Of a stretch of DNA of 64,000 nt, positions 19,485 through 28,488 are shown piece after piece. Under the pieces are notes generated by a model. That model was not told the origin of the DNA. It saw only the letters and a program-made list of their open reading frames with translations, and made no database searches. Position numbers and translations under genes: made by a program. Position 1 is the stretch's first letter. Each line of letters opens with the position of its first letter. The stretch is from Cellulosimicrobium sp. CUA-896 (lineage in GTDB: Bacteria; Actinomycetota; Actinomycetes; Actinomycetales; Cellulomonadaceae): NCBI RefSeq assembly GCF_001942335.1, contig NZ_MKKH01000002.1:1-64000 (forward strand), in the 5' to 3' direction.

Positions 19485-19500
19485 GCTCAGCATGCTGAGC
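19485..19500. promoter_or_regulatory. Perfect 16-base palindrome upstream of the TspO-like gene
   Basis: GCTCAGCATGCTGAGC is its own reverse complement. It lies 18 bases upstream of the TspO-like start codon and 50 bases after the hemQ stop, where an operator would be expected. No cognate regulator is encoded nearby. Confidence 0.55.
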
Positions 19501-19550
19501 ATCCCGGGGCGCCGGCCGGGCACGAAGAACGCGGCCCGGAGGGACCCGGG

Positions 19551-20300
19551 TCAGGCGACCGGCTGGCGGTCCGCCCAGGCGGTCAGGCTCGTGCGCGGGC
19601 CCGTGAAGAAGGGGACCTCCTCGCGCACGTGGCGCCGGGCCTCGGTGTTCCGCAGCTCGCGCATGAGGTCGACGATGCGGTGCAGCTCGTCGGCCTCGAA
19701 CGCGAGGATCCACTCGTAGTCGCCGAGCGCGAACGACGAGACGGTGTTCGCCCGGACGTCGGGGTAGTCCTTGGCGGCGAGACCGTGGTCGCGCAGCATC
19801 GTGCGACGCTCGGCGTCCGGGAGCAGGTACCACTCGTAGGACCGCACGAACGGGTACACGCACAGGTAGCCGCGCGGGTCCTCCCCCGCGAGGAACGCCG
19901 GGACGTGGCCGCGGTTGAACTCCGCGGGGCGGTGCAGCGCCGCGTTGGACCACACGGGCTCGAGGTGCGCGCCGAGACCGCTGCGGCGCAGCCGCTGGTA
20001 GGCGCCCTGCACCGACTCGATCGTCGGTCCGTGCCACCACACCATGAGGTCCGCGTCCGAGCGCAGGCCCGCGACGTCGTACCAGCCGCGCACGACGAGC
20101 TCGCCGTCGGTGGCGGCCGGGGCGTCGCCACCGCCCACCGCGTCGAGGGCCTCCGTGACGAGCGCGGCCCGCTCGTCGGCGTTCGCGGGCAGCGGGGCGG
20201 CCGTCGCGAACACCGACCACATCGCGTAGCGGATGGTGGCGTTGATCTGCTCGTGGTCGGCGGGGACGCGGGCGGCGCCGGGTCCGTGCTCCTCGGTCAT
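19551..20300 (-). CDS. hemQ: Coproheme decarboxylase HemQ
   Basis: The 249-residue chlorite-dismutase-family protein performs the last step of the coproporphyrin-dependent haem pathway, peroxide-driven decarboxylation of coproheme to haem b. The catalytic Tyr149 lies in [13 protein letters not shown] and the proximal His172 in [12 protein letters not shown]; the 23-residue spacing equals that of the characterised Corynebacterium enzyme (Tyr135, His158). ATG 20300 lies 70 bases after cpfC, so the two are probably one transcript. The TspO-like gene follows. Confidence 0.95.
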   Translation of the reverse strand: MTEEHGPGAARVPADHEQINATIRYAMWSVFATAAPLPANADERAALVTEALDAVGGGDAPAATDGELVVRGWYDVAGLRSDADLMVWWHGPTIESVQGAYQRLRRSGLGAHLEPVWSNAALHRPAEFNRGHVPAFLAGEDPRGYLCVYPFVRSYEWYLLPDAERRTMLRDHGLAAKDYPDVRANTVSSFALGDYEWILAFEADELHRIVDLMRELRNTEARRHVREEVPFFTGPRTSLTAWADRQPVA

Positions 20301-20370
20301 CGGGTCCAGGGCTCCTCGTGCGGGGTCGGTGCGGGACGTCGTGCGTCGTCGGGTCCGGGACGACGCAGGG

Positions 20371-21571
20371 TCACGAGTACAGGTCGGTGCTGCACAGCGC
20401 GGGGACGCCGCTCGGCTCGCCGTCGCGGCGCAGGCAGCAGCCGGGCGCGCACACCGAGCGGAACGGGGGCAGGTCGCCCACGGTCGCCTGCGCGACGTCC
20501 TCGCCGCGGGCCAGCGCGGCGCGCTCGAGCAGCAGGTCGACGAGACCGCGGACGAACGGCTCGCGCGTGCTCACCGTGCCCGCCCGGACGGCCGTCATGC
20601 CGAGCTCCCCGGCCGTCTCGAGCGCCTCCGTGTCGAGGTCGTAGGCGACCTCCATGTGGTCCGAGATGAACCCGATGGGCGCTAGCACGACGTCGCGCAC
20701 ACCGTCCCCGGCGAGCGCCTCGAGGTGGTCGTTGACGTCGGGCTCGAGCCACGGCTGGCTCGGCGGCCCGGAGCGCGAGCAGTACGCGAGGTCCCACGCG
20801 ACGTCGTGCCCGAGCCGCGCGGAGACCTCGGCGACGATCACGCGCGCCAGGTCGAGGTGCTGCTCGGAGTAGGTCGCCATCGCGACGCGCGAGGCCGCCT
20901 CCATCGTGTCCGGGATCGAGTGCGTGACGAACACGAGACGCGCGGCCGCGCCGTCGCCGCCCCGCTCCGCGAGCGCCGCGTACCCGTCGAGGACGGCGTC
21001 GACGTTCGCCTGCGCGAAGCCGGGGTGGTTGAAGTAGGAGCGGATCTTGTCGAACTGCACGCCCGTGGAACCGGTCGCCCCGAGCTGGCCGCGCTTCTCG
21101 AGCACGACCGCGAGGTCCTCGCGGTACTGGCGGCAGCCGGAGTACGACGAGTACGCGGACGTCACCAGGCGACGGCACGCTGCGCGCCGAGGGCCTCGAG
21201 CTCGCTGATCGCGTCGTCGGTGTACGGCTCCCAGTTCCGGTTGCCCCACACCACCGGCAGCTCGACGCCCCGGCGTGCGAGCTCGGCCTCGAGCGCCGCC
21301 TTGAGCGCGAGGTTCTGCTCGTTGATCGGGCTCCTGCCGCCGAACCCGTAGTAGTGCTCCCCGACCTCCTCGAGGCGCGCGTCCGGGATCCCCTTGCCGG
21401 CGGTCACGTTCCGCAGGACGGCACGACGTCCTCGGGCTCGTTCGGGCCGCCGAACGAGTAGAGGAACAGCGCGTCGTAGGGGCGGACGTCAGGCGTGTCG
21501 CGGACGGCGTGGGCGTCGTGGGCCGCGGGGGCGACGTCGGCAGCGGTGTCCTGGGGGGAGAACGGGGGCAT
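20371..21571 (-). CDS. cpfC: Coproporphyrin III ferrochelatase (two frameshifts)
   Basis: CpfC (HemH type) inserts iron into coproporphyrin III before HemQ acts. The N-terminal [21 protein letters not shown], the middle [18 protein letters not shown] and THSIPDTME, and the Cys-rich end (CAPGCC and a late Cys, the actinobacterial [2Fe-2S] ligands) are all recognisable. They lie in three successive frames. One base is missing near 21419 (VVPFLRN) and one near 21165 (AVAWVTSAYS). Haem synthesis from this pathway needs an active enzyme, so these are very probably sequence errors. Start ATG 21571. Confidence 0.92.
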
Positions 21572-21752
21572 GGTCTCGATGATGTCACCACCGCGGGCAC
21601 GCACCAGCCGCGAACGCGACGCCGCGGACGTGACATCGAACGGACACTGTGTCACCTCCCTCGGTCCACGCCGACTGGTGAGGCCGGGCACCCGTCCTAG
21701 CGTGGTGAGGTCGGCGGCATCGGCGCCGCCGTCGGGTCTCGAAGGAGGACTC

Positions 21753-23060
21753 ATGGACGCACGACGCACCACATGGAGGTCGGGAGCGGCCGGGGCCGCC
21801 GCCGCCGCGGCGCTCGCGGCGCTCCTGCCGCTGGGCGGCTGGGGGCAGGGCGGCGACGGCGGGGACGGCCACGGCCGTCCTGACGACCGCGGCCGGGGCG
21901 ACCGCGCCAGGAACGTCATCTTCATCCAGGGGGACGGCCTCGGGCTGTCCCACCGCGAGGTCGTCCGCCTCGCCACCGTCGGCAAGGACGGGCAGCTCGC
22001 CATGGACTCGCTCGAGCACGCGGGCTGGACCACCACCGACTCCGCCGACCCCGAGGAGGCCGTCACCGACTCCGCCGCGGGCGCGACCGCGTTCGCGTCC
22101 GGCGTCCGGACCTACAACGGGGCGGTCGGCGTCGACGCCGCGGGGAACCCCGTGCCGACGCTCCTCGAGCGGGCGCGCGGAGCGGGCAAGGCCACCGGTC
22201 TCGTCACGACGGCGCAGGTCACCGACGCGACGCCCGGTGCGTTCGGGGCGCACGTGCCCGACCGCGGGGACCAGAGCGAGATCGCCCGCCAGTTCCTCGA
22301 GAGCTCGCGGCCGGACGTCGTCCTGGGCGGCGGCGAGGACTGGTGGTACCCCGAGGGAGACCCGGGCGCGTGGCCGGACAACCCGGCCAAGGACCCGACC
22401 GAGCAGAGCCGCGGCACCGCCGGCAACCTCGTCGAGCGGGCGCAAGAGCTCGGCTACACGTACGTGACCGACGCCGAGGGCCTCGCCGCCGCCGGCCGCG
22501 GGCGCCTGCTCGGGCTGTTCGCCAACGAGGAGATGTTCGAGCAGCGCAACGAGGGCGAGGGCGACCTGTACGAGCCGGAGGTGCCGCTCGTCGACATGAC
22601 GGCCAAGGCGCTCGACGTGCTCTCGCGCGACCGCGACGGGTTCTTCCTGCTGGTCGAGGAGGAGGCCGTCGACGAGTTCGCGCACCGCAGCAACGCCACA
22701 CGCACCATCCAGGCGGGCCAGGCGCTCGACGAGACGGTCGCGCTCGCGCTCGACTTCGCGTCGCGCCACCGGGGCACGCTCGTGCTCGTCGTCGGCGACC
22801 ACGCGACGGGCGGCCTCGCGATCGAGAACGTCGACGACGAGGACGAGTCCGGCGAGGGCGCGACGACCGAGGACGGCCCGTTCGACCTCGCGGGTTCCGA
22901 CCTGCAGTTCACGGTGGACTGGACCACGGGCGGCCACACCGGCGAGGCGACGCCGCTGACCGCGCAGGGGCCCGGCGCCGAGGACCTCACCGGGGCGCAG
23001 CGCAACACCGACGTCCACGACGTCGTGCTGCGGGCGATGCTGGGCCGCGGACGCGGCTGA
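21753..23060 (+). CDS. Secreted alkaline phosphatase
   Basis: The 435-residue protein begins with a twin-Arg-containing, alanine-rich signal peptide (residues 1-30) and then shows the PhoA-family active site. Metal Asp61 is in FIQGDGLG, nucleophile Ser107 in TDSAAGATAFASG, and the metal ligands lie in EEEAVDEFAHRS, GDHATGG and TTGGHTGEATPL. It would release phosphate from organic esters outside the cell. GAAGGAGGA precedes the ATG. I see no clear PHO box. It is divergent from cpfC and ends in a strong hairpin. Confidence 0.92.
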   Translation: MDARRTTWRSGAAGAAAAAALAALLPLGGWGQGGDGGDGHGRPDDRGRGDRARNVIFIQGDGLGLSHREVVRLATVGKDGQLAMDSLEHAGWTTTDSADPEEAVTDSAAGATAFASGVRTYNGAVGVDAAGNPVPTLLERARGAGKATGLVTTAQVTDATPGAFGAHVPDRGDQSEIARQFLESSRPDVVLGGGEDWWYPEGDPGAWPDNPAKDPTEQSRGTAGNLVERAQELGYTYVTDAEGLAAAGRGRLLGLFANEEMFEQRNEGEGDLYEPEVPLVDMTAKALDVLSRDRDGFFLLVEEEAVDEFAHRSNATRTIQAGQALDETVALALDFASRHRGTLVLVVGDHATGGLAIENVDDEDESGEGATTEDGPFDLAGSDLQFTVDWTTGGHTGEATPLTAQGPGAEDLTGAQRNTDVHDVVLRAMLGRGRG

Positions 23061-23068
23061 GCGCCGAC

Positions 23069-23108
23069 CGGTCCGGCGGCCGACGCGCACGGCGCGGCCG
23101 CCGGACCG
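23069..23108. terminator. Hairpin terminator after the phosphatase gene
   Basis: A perfect 14-base stem (CGGTCCGGCGGCCG with its complement at 23095-23108) begins 9 bases after the phosphatase stop and lies before a convergent gene, so it may serve both. Confidence 0.72.
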
Positions 23109-23166
23109 CGGGGGCCGGCCCGTCACCGGACGGACGGGGTGCCACGTGCAGCGGGGGCGTCCGTCC

Positions 23167-23400
23167 TCAGCCGGCGAGCCGGCCGGCGAGGATCCGCTTG
23201 CCCTGCTCGGCGCCCTTCTGGCTCTCGTGCTGCGCGCGCCGGAAGAAGTCCGCGAGCTCCGCGTCGCCGTCGCGCTCCGCGTCCTGGACGTACTCCTCCA
23301 GGCGCAGCACGTTGCTCAGGCACTGCTCGACGAACCAGATGATGTCGTAGTCCTTGTCCTTCGTGCCGGTGACCCCACCGGTCTCCTCGTTCTGCGCCAC
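23167..23400 (-). CDS. Small charged helical protein, unknown
   Basis: I do not recognise a named family. The 77-residue product is almost wholly helical and charged (DYDIIWFVEQCLSNVLRLEE, then FFRRAQHESQKGAEQGKRIL). The final Lys/Arg-rich segment suggests binding to an acidic partner or nucleic acid. Start GTG 23400 follows GGAGGAG by 7 bases; longer frames upstream lack coding character. It stands alone between the phosphatase and glycerate kinase genes. Confidence 0.7.
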   Translation of the reverse strand: MAQNEETGGVTGTKDKDYDIIWFVEQCLSNVLRLEEYVQDAERDGDAELADFFRRAQHESQKGAEQGKRILAGRLAG

Positions 23401-23661
23401 GTCGGTCTCCTCCACTTCGGTCCAGCGTTCCGTCGGGTCGGGCGATCCGCGGCCCTGCCGGGTCGCGGCGCTGTCCCCAGGCCGTGCCGGCACGAGTCGT
23501 AGCACCCACGCTCCGCCGGTCCGGGCGGGATCGCAACCGCCCGCGGCCGTGACCGTCGGCACCGGGTGAGGGGGGCGAGATCGACGACGAGGTCGAGTCG
23601 TGCTGCAACCGTGACGAGCGATCGGCGGTGGACGATGCTGCGTCCCGAGCGCGCGGGCCGC

Positions 23662-24938
23662 TCAGGCCGAGGAACGCTCCCGGGCGTCGTCGGAGGGCTC
23701 CACCGGAGCCGGCGGGAGGTGCGGGCGCGACGCCAGCACGAGGCTCGTCACGGTCGCGGCGAGGTCGGTCAGGCGCGGCCGGGTCCGCCCCATGAGCTCC
23801 TCGAGCTCGACCGGGCCGGGGGCGATGCTGAACGCCGCGGCGATGCCCGCGGCGCGCGCCCGCTCCGCGGGTAGCAGCACGCGCCCTGCGAGCACGACGA
23901 CGGGCGGGCGGTGCGGCGCCTGCGCCGCGAGCGCCCCGACGGCGTCCGCGACCTTCCCCTCGACCGACTGCGAGTCGAACGAGCCCTCGCCCGTGATGAC
24001 GAGGTCGGCGCGCTCCAGCGCGTCCCGCAGGCCGATCGCGTCGGCCACCAGGCGTGCGCCGGGCTCGAGCTGCGCCCCGAGCACCGCGACGAGCCCGGCG
24101 GGGACGCCGCCGGCGGCGCCGGCACCGGGGACGTGCGCGACGGCGACCCCGGCCTCGCGCTCGAGCAGCCCCGCCCAGCGCTGCAGCGCGTCGTCGAGGA
24201 ACGCGACGTCCGCCGGGGCCGCGCCCTTCTGCGGGCCGAACACGTGCGCGGCACCGCGCTCGCCGTGCAGGGGGTTCGTCACGTCGACCGCGAGCCGCCA
24301 GGACACGTCGCGCGCCCGCGGGTGCAGCCCCGCCAGGTCGAGGTGCGCGACGCGCGCGAGGCCCTCGCCGCCGTCGGGCACCGGCTCGCCGCGGTCGTCG
24401 AGGAGGCGCACGCCCAGCCCCGTGAGGATGCCCGAACCGCCGTCCGTCGAGGCGGAGCCGCCGAGGCACACGAGCACCTCGTCGACCCCCGCGTCGAGGA
24501 CCGCCGCGGCCACCTCGCCCGTTCCGCGCGTGTGCGCGCGCAGCGGCTGGGGTGCCACGTCGCTCACGTGGGGCAGCCCGCTCGCCTCGGCGAGCTCGAC
24601 CACGCCGAGCCGGCCGTCGGGCGAGACGCCGTAGCGGGCGGTGCGCGGACGGCCGATCGCGTCGACCGTGACGACGTCGCGCGCCGGGACGCCCCAGACG
24701 GCGAGCAGCGCGTCGAGCGTGCCCTCGCCGCCGTCGGCCATGGGCAGCTCGCTGACGTGCGCGTCCGGGACGACGGCGCGGACCCCGGCGGCGACGGCGC
24801 TCGCGACCTCCGCGGCGCTCAGGCTGCCCTTGAACGAGTCGGGGCGACGACGACGCGCAGCGGGTCGCCGCTCGGCCGGGCCGTCGGGAGGTCCGTCGGC
24901 AGAGACGTGGGCGCGGTGGTGCTCGACGATGAGGACAC
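23662..24938 (-). CDS. glxK: Glycerate kinase (frameshifted)
   Basis: This is a GlxK/GarK-type glycerate 2-kinase, which phosphorylates D-glycerate for entry into glycolysis. MADGGEGTLDALL, CLGGSASTDGGSGIL, LAVDVTNPLHGERGAAHVFGPQKG (in part) and ITGEGSFDSQSVEGK are family signatures. The N-terminal VVVAPDSFKGSLSAAEVA is only restored if one base is added near 24845, where GCCCCGACTCG should carry another G or C. The start is taken as GTG 24938, which gives a Ser/Thr-rich leader. A MarR-type gene ends 10 bases upstream and may be its regulator in one transcript. Confidence 0.88.
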
Positions 24939-24947
24939 GGCGCGATC

Positions 24948-25516
24948 CTAGTGGTGGCTCCCCGGGAGACGGCGCTGCCCGACGGGGTCCTGCGCGGCGC
25001 GGAGCCGGTCGAGGAGCGCCCCGAGCGTGGCCAGCTCCGTCTCGTCCAGCACTCCCCCGACGTGCCGCGCGATGGTCCGCGCGTGGGCACGGCCGATGTC
25101 GCGCTGCACGCGCGCGCCCTCGTCGGTGAGGCGCACGAGGACGCCGCGCGCGTCGTCCGTCGCGACGGTCCGCTCCACGAGGCCGCGCTGCGCGAGCCGG
25201 TCGACCATCCGGCTGAGCGACGGCTGGCTGAGGAGGATGAGCGCGTTGAGGTCGCGCAGCCGCATCCCGTCCGCGGGCCCTTCGTCAGCGAGAACAGCAC
25301 GTCGTACTCGCGCATCGTCAGCTCGTCCCAGATCGGGTCGGCCTGGAACCGGCGCATGAGCGCCACCTGGGTACGGAACAGCGACTCCCACGTCTCGACG
25401 GCGAGACGGGCGCCGGCGCCGTGCGGGCGGGCCACGTCCCCGCCGCCCACGTCCCCGCCGGGCGAGTCGTCACCGGGCGCGTCGTCGCCCTCGGGCGTCC
25501 TCGCGTCGTCGGCCAT
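24948..25516 (-). CDS. MarR-family regulator (frameshifted)
   Basis: The protein has an acidic Gly/Asp-rich N-terminus of about 35 residues and then a MarR winged helix: WDELTMREYDVLFSLTKGP, followed by LRDLNALILLSQPSLSRMVD as the recognition helix region and the DARGVLVRLTDEG wing. The frame breaks near 25281 in LTKGPADGMRL; one lost G in the GGGCCCGCGG run explains it. ATG 25516. It lies immediately upstream of the glycerate kinase gene on the same strand. Ligand and targets are unknown. Confidence 0.82.
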
Positions 25517-25592
25517 GCGCCCTCCCGTCGCTGCGTCGCGGTCGACTGTAGTGCCGGCGACTCGTGGGCCGCGCGTGCTGGACGCGAGCGCC

Positions 25593-26354
25593 TCAGCGGC
25601 CGAGGCGCCGCTCGCGCTGCGAGTACGCGCGCAGCGCGCGCAGGTAGTCGACGCGCCGGAAGTCCGGCCAGTACGCCTCGCAGAAGTAGAACTCCGAGTG
25701 CGCGCTCTGCCACAGCAGGAACCCGCCGAGCCGCTGCTCGCCCGACGTGCGGATGACGAGCTCCGGGTCCGGCTGCCCCTTCGTGTACAGGTGCTCCTCG
25801 ATGTGCTCGACGTCGAGGTTCTCCGCGAGGTCCTCCAGCCGCGCGCCCGCGTCGGCCTGCTCGCGCAGGTAGGACCGCACGGCGTCGGCGATCTCGTGCC
25901 GGCCCCCGTACCCGATCGCGACGTTCACCTGCAGGCCGTCGACGGCGGCCGTGCGCTGCTGCGCGTCGCGCAGGGCACCGGCGAGGCGCTCGGGCAGCAG
26001 GTCGAGGCGACCCATGACACGCAGCCGCCAGCGGCCGGTCTCCGCGAGGTCGCGCACGGCGTCCTCGATGATGTCGAGCAGCGCCGCGAGCTCCTCCTGG
26101 GAGCGCGCCAGGTTGTCGGTGGACAGCATCCACAGCGTCACGACCTCGACGCCGAGATCCTCGCTCCAGCCGAGGAACTCGTCGATCTTGTCGGCCCCAC
26201 GGCGGTGCCCGGTCGCGGCGGTCTCCCCGAAGGACCGGGCCCAGCGACGGTTGCCGTCCAGGATGACGCCCACGTGCCGCGGGATGCCCTCGTGCGAGAG
26301 CGACGCGGCCAGGCGACGCTCGTAGAGCCGGTAGACGGGGTGGGGCAGGCGCAC
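25593..26354 (-). CDS. cis-Prenyltransferase (isoprenyl transferase, Z-FPP/UPP type)
   Basis: The 253-residue enzyme condenses isopentenyl diphosphate with an allylic diphosphate to make cis-prenyl chains for cell-wall lipid carriers. The active-site motif HVGVILDGNRRWARSFG has catalytic Asp33; LWMLSTDNL and IRTSGEQRLGGFLLWQ are also typical. The sequence and the divergent TrhA gene match the Rv1086/Rv1085c pair, where Rv1086 is the short-chain Z,E-farnesyl diphosphate synthase. A short product is therefore more likely than undecaprenyl diphosphate. GTG 26354 follows GAGGAAGAG. Confidence 0.9.
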   Translation of the reverse strand: MRLPHPVYRLYERRLAASLSHEGIPRHVGVILDGNRRWARSFGETAATGHRRGADKIDEFLGWSEDLGVEVVTLWMLSTDNLARSQEELAALLDIIEDAVRDLAETGRWRLRVMGRLDLLPERLAGALRDAQQRTAAVDGLQVNVAIGYGGRHEIADAVRSYLREQADAGARLEDLAENLDVEHIEEHLYTKGQPDPELVIRTSGEQRLGGFLLWQSAHSEFYFCEAYWPDFRRVDYLRALRAYSQRERRLGR

Positions 26355-26549
26355 GACTCTTCCTCGGCGGTGGCTCGGCGACGGGTTCGACGGCGGCGGG
26401 CGCGGGCGCGCCTGCGCCCCGGCCGGACCGGCCTGCCACACCGTACTCCCACCGCCACCGCGGACGGGCCCGTCGTGCGAGCCGCGCAGCGCTCTGCCCA
26501 GGATCTTCACAGCGCTCGACACCGTCGACGCGCAGACCTACGCCCGCGT

Positions 26550-26569
26550 AACCTACGATGGCGTAGGTT
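26550..26569. promoter_or_regulatory. Palindromic operator between prenyltransferase and TrhA genes
   Basis: AACCTACG-ATGG-CGTAGGTT has perfect 8-base arms around a 4-base centre and overlaps a possible TACGAT -10 box (26554-26559). A second, shorter repeat of the same motif (TACG-CCCG-CGTA, 26539-26550) abuts it. The form suggests a TetR-type dimer site; no such gene is adjacent. Confidence 0.65.
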
Positions 26570-26627
26570 CGCGACCGGGCCGCCCCCGCCTCGCGACCAC
26601 GACCGTGCGAGCACCCCAGGAGGACCG

Positions 26628-27410
26628 GTGGCAGGACCGACGCCCGAGCGACCGCACGCGCACGCGACGGGCGCGGAGCCACGTCACGACGCGTCGACGA
26701 CGGAGGACGGTTCCCACGCCCTCGACGCGGTCCGCGGCACCCTGACCGACGCGGTGACGCACGTCGCCGACGCCGTCAAGCCGCGGCTGCGCGGCTGGAT
26801 CCACGCCGGCACGTTCCCCGTCGTGCTCGTCGCCAGCATCGTCCTCGTCGTGATCGCCCCGCCGGTCGCGGGCAAGGTCTCGTGCGCGATCTTCGGACTC
26901 ACCGCGTGCCTGCTCTTCGGCACGAGCGCGGTGTACCACCGCGGCAGGTGGTCGCCCCGGGTCGCCGGCATCCTGCGCCGCGCCGACCACGCGAACATCT
27001 TCCTCATCATCGCGGGGACCTACACGCCGCTCGCGGTGCTCCTGCTGCCGCAGCGCACGGCCACGACCCTCCTGCTGGTCGTGTGGGGCGGCGCCCTGCT
27101 CGGCCTGCTCGCCCGCATCCTGTGGCTCCACGCGCCGCGGTGGGTCTACGTGCCGGTCTACGTCGCGCTCGGCTGGGTCGCCGTGGGCTACATGCCCCAG
27201 TTCTGGACCACCACGAACGGCCCGGCGATCGTGTGGCTCGTCGCCGCGGGCGGCCTGGCCTACACGCTCGGCGCCGTCGTCTACGGCATCAAGCGCCCGA
27301 ACCCGAGCCCGCGCTGGTTCGGGTTCCACGAGATCTTCCACGTGCTCACCGTCATCGGGTTCGCGTGCCACTTCGTCGCGATCACCCTCGCGGCCGTCGC
27401 CGCGCGCTGA
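26628..27410 (+). CDS. trhA: TrhA / hemolysin III family membrane protein
   Basis: The 260-residue protein has a soluble N-terminus of about 55 residues and seven membrane helices of the PAQR/HlyIII superfamily. The metal-site residues are in place: Ser and His in GTSAVYHRGRW, Asp and His in RADHANIFLIIAGTYTP, and the C-terminal histidines in FHEIFHVLTVIGFACHF. Bacterial members influence membrane fluidity; haemolysis is not implied. GTG 26628 follows CAGGAGGA. It is divergent from the cis-prenyltransferase gene, an arrangement kept in mycobacteria. Confidence 0.9.
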   Translation: MAGPTPERPHAHATGAEPRHDASTTEDGSHALDAVRGTLTDAVTHVADAVKPRLRGWIHAGTFPVVLVASIVLVVIAPPVAGKVSCAIFGLTACLLFGTSAVYHRGRWSPRVAGILRRADHANIFLIIAGTYTPLAVLLLPQRTATTLLLVVWGGALLGLLARILWLHAPRWVYVPVYVALGWVAVGYMPQFWTTTNGPAIVWLVAAGGLAYTLGAVVYGIKRPNPSPRWFGFHEIFHVLTVIGFACHFVAITLAAVAAR

Positions 27411-27459
27411 CTCCCCTGCCCCCGGCGCGGGCGGGGTCCGCGCGGTCGGGTGCCACGGC

Positions 27460-27668
27460 GAACCCCGGCTTGTGCGCCTCTCAGGGTCGGATTCGGCAGA
27501 CAACCCGGGGTTCGGCAACGCCCCCGGCGCACAATCCGGGCTCGGCGGCTCGACCGTCGACCGGCACCTCGAACCCCGGCTTGTGTACCTCTCAGGGTCG
27601 AGTTCGGCAGCCAACCCGGGGTTCGGAAACGCCCCCGGCGCACAACCCCGGGTTCGGCGGTCGACGGC
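27460..27668. repeat. Two tandem copies of an extragenic repeat, 111-base period
   Basis: Copy 1 starts at 27460 and copy 2 at 27571; both begin GAACCCCGGCTTGTG and stay nearly identical for about 98 bases. Within each copy CGAACCCCGG is later inverted as CCGGGGTTCG, and TTGTGCGCC is later inverted as GGCGCACAA, in interlocked order. The repeat fills most of the gap between two convergent genes. It may terminate transcription or belong to a dispersed family. Confidence 0.85.
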
Positions 27669-27680
27669 GCCCGCGGCCGG

Positions 27681-28487
27681 TCAGTCCCGGGGGACGACGA
27701 CGTAGCGGCGGTTCGCGAGGGACGGGTTCTGCTCCCGCACGGCGGCGAGCGCCGCGGGATCGAGGTCGGCCGTGCGCAGCTCGGCGCGCTCGCCGAGCTC
27801 GATCCCGACCTGACCGTCGGGGCCGACGAGGAGGGAGCGGCCGGTCACGCCCCGGCCCGCCTGCCCGACGGCCAGGACGACCGCGGTGTTCTCGATCGCG
27901 CGGGCGCGGGCGAGCGTGCGCCAGTGGTCGGCCTTCAGCGGGCCCGCGGCCCACGCCGCCGGGACGACGAGGACGTCGGCCCCCGCGTCGACGAGCCGGC
28001 GGGCGCTCTCCGGGAAGCGCAGGTCGTAGCACGTCATGACGCCGAAGGTGAGCCCGCCGACGTCGAGCACGAGCGGCGGCGCCGCCGGGTCGCCCGGCTC
28101 GAGCCGTTCGGACTCGCGGTGGCCGAACGCGTCGTAGAGGTGGACCTTGCGGTAGACGCCGACGAGACCGCCGTCGGCGTCGACCCCGACGACGGCGTTC
28201 ACCGCGCGCGCCGGGTCGGACCCCGGCAGCAGGGTCCCGGCGACCGCCGCCACCCCGTGCTGCCGGGCCAGCCGGCGCAGCGTCGTGACGAACGGTCCGT
28301 CGAGGGGCTCGGCATTCTCGGGGCCGGTGCCGTGCGGGTCGAAGGCCGCGGCGTACTCGGGCAGCACGAGGAGGTCGGTGCCGACGCGGGCCGCGTCGCG
28401 GAAGACCGCGCCGACGGCGACGAGGTTCGCGGCGTGGTCCGCCGAGACCTCGACCTGGCCGATCGTGACCCGCACGCCACCCGTCAC
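27681..28487 (-). CDS. Nitrilase-superfamily amidohydrolase
   Basis: The 268-residue carbon-nitrogen hydrolase has the complete Glu-Lys-Cys triad: Glu in LVLPEYAAAF, Lys in VYRKVHLYD and Cys in MTCYDLRFPE. Members cleave amides and nitriles; the short form and FGVMTCYDLRFPE resemble Nit1/Nit2-type omega-amidases that clear deaminated glutathione-like compounds. The GTG start lies one base after the stop of the upstream gene, so it is translated with the mca operon. A role in mycothiol or thiol-adduct clean-up is an inference from that linkage. Confidence 0.86.
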   Translation of the reverse strand: MTGGVRVTIGQVEVSADHAANLVAVGAVFRDAARVGTDLLVLPEYAAAFDPHGTGPENAEPLDGPFVTTLRRLARQHGVAAVAGTLLPGSDPARAVNAVVGVDADGGLVGVYRKVHLYDAFGHRESERLEPGDPAAPPLVLDVGGLTFGVMTCYDLRFPESARRLVDAGADVLVVPAAWAAGPLKADHWRTLARARAIENTAVVLAVGQAGRGVTGRSLLVGPDGQVGIELGERAELRTADLDPAALAAVREQNPSLANRRYVVVPRD

Positions 28488-28488
28488 G

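Noticed and set aside
27460..27668. A CRISPR array
   Set aside because: There are only two units, each about 98 bases long with almost no spacer, and no cas genes nearby.
27472..27705. A small open frame inside the tandem repeat with repeated peptide units
   Set aside because: The peptide repeat is a by-product of the DNA repeat; there is no ribosome binding site and the frame overlaps the nitrilase end.
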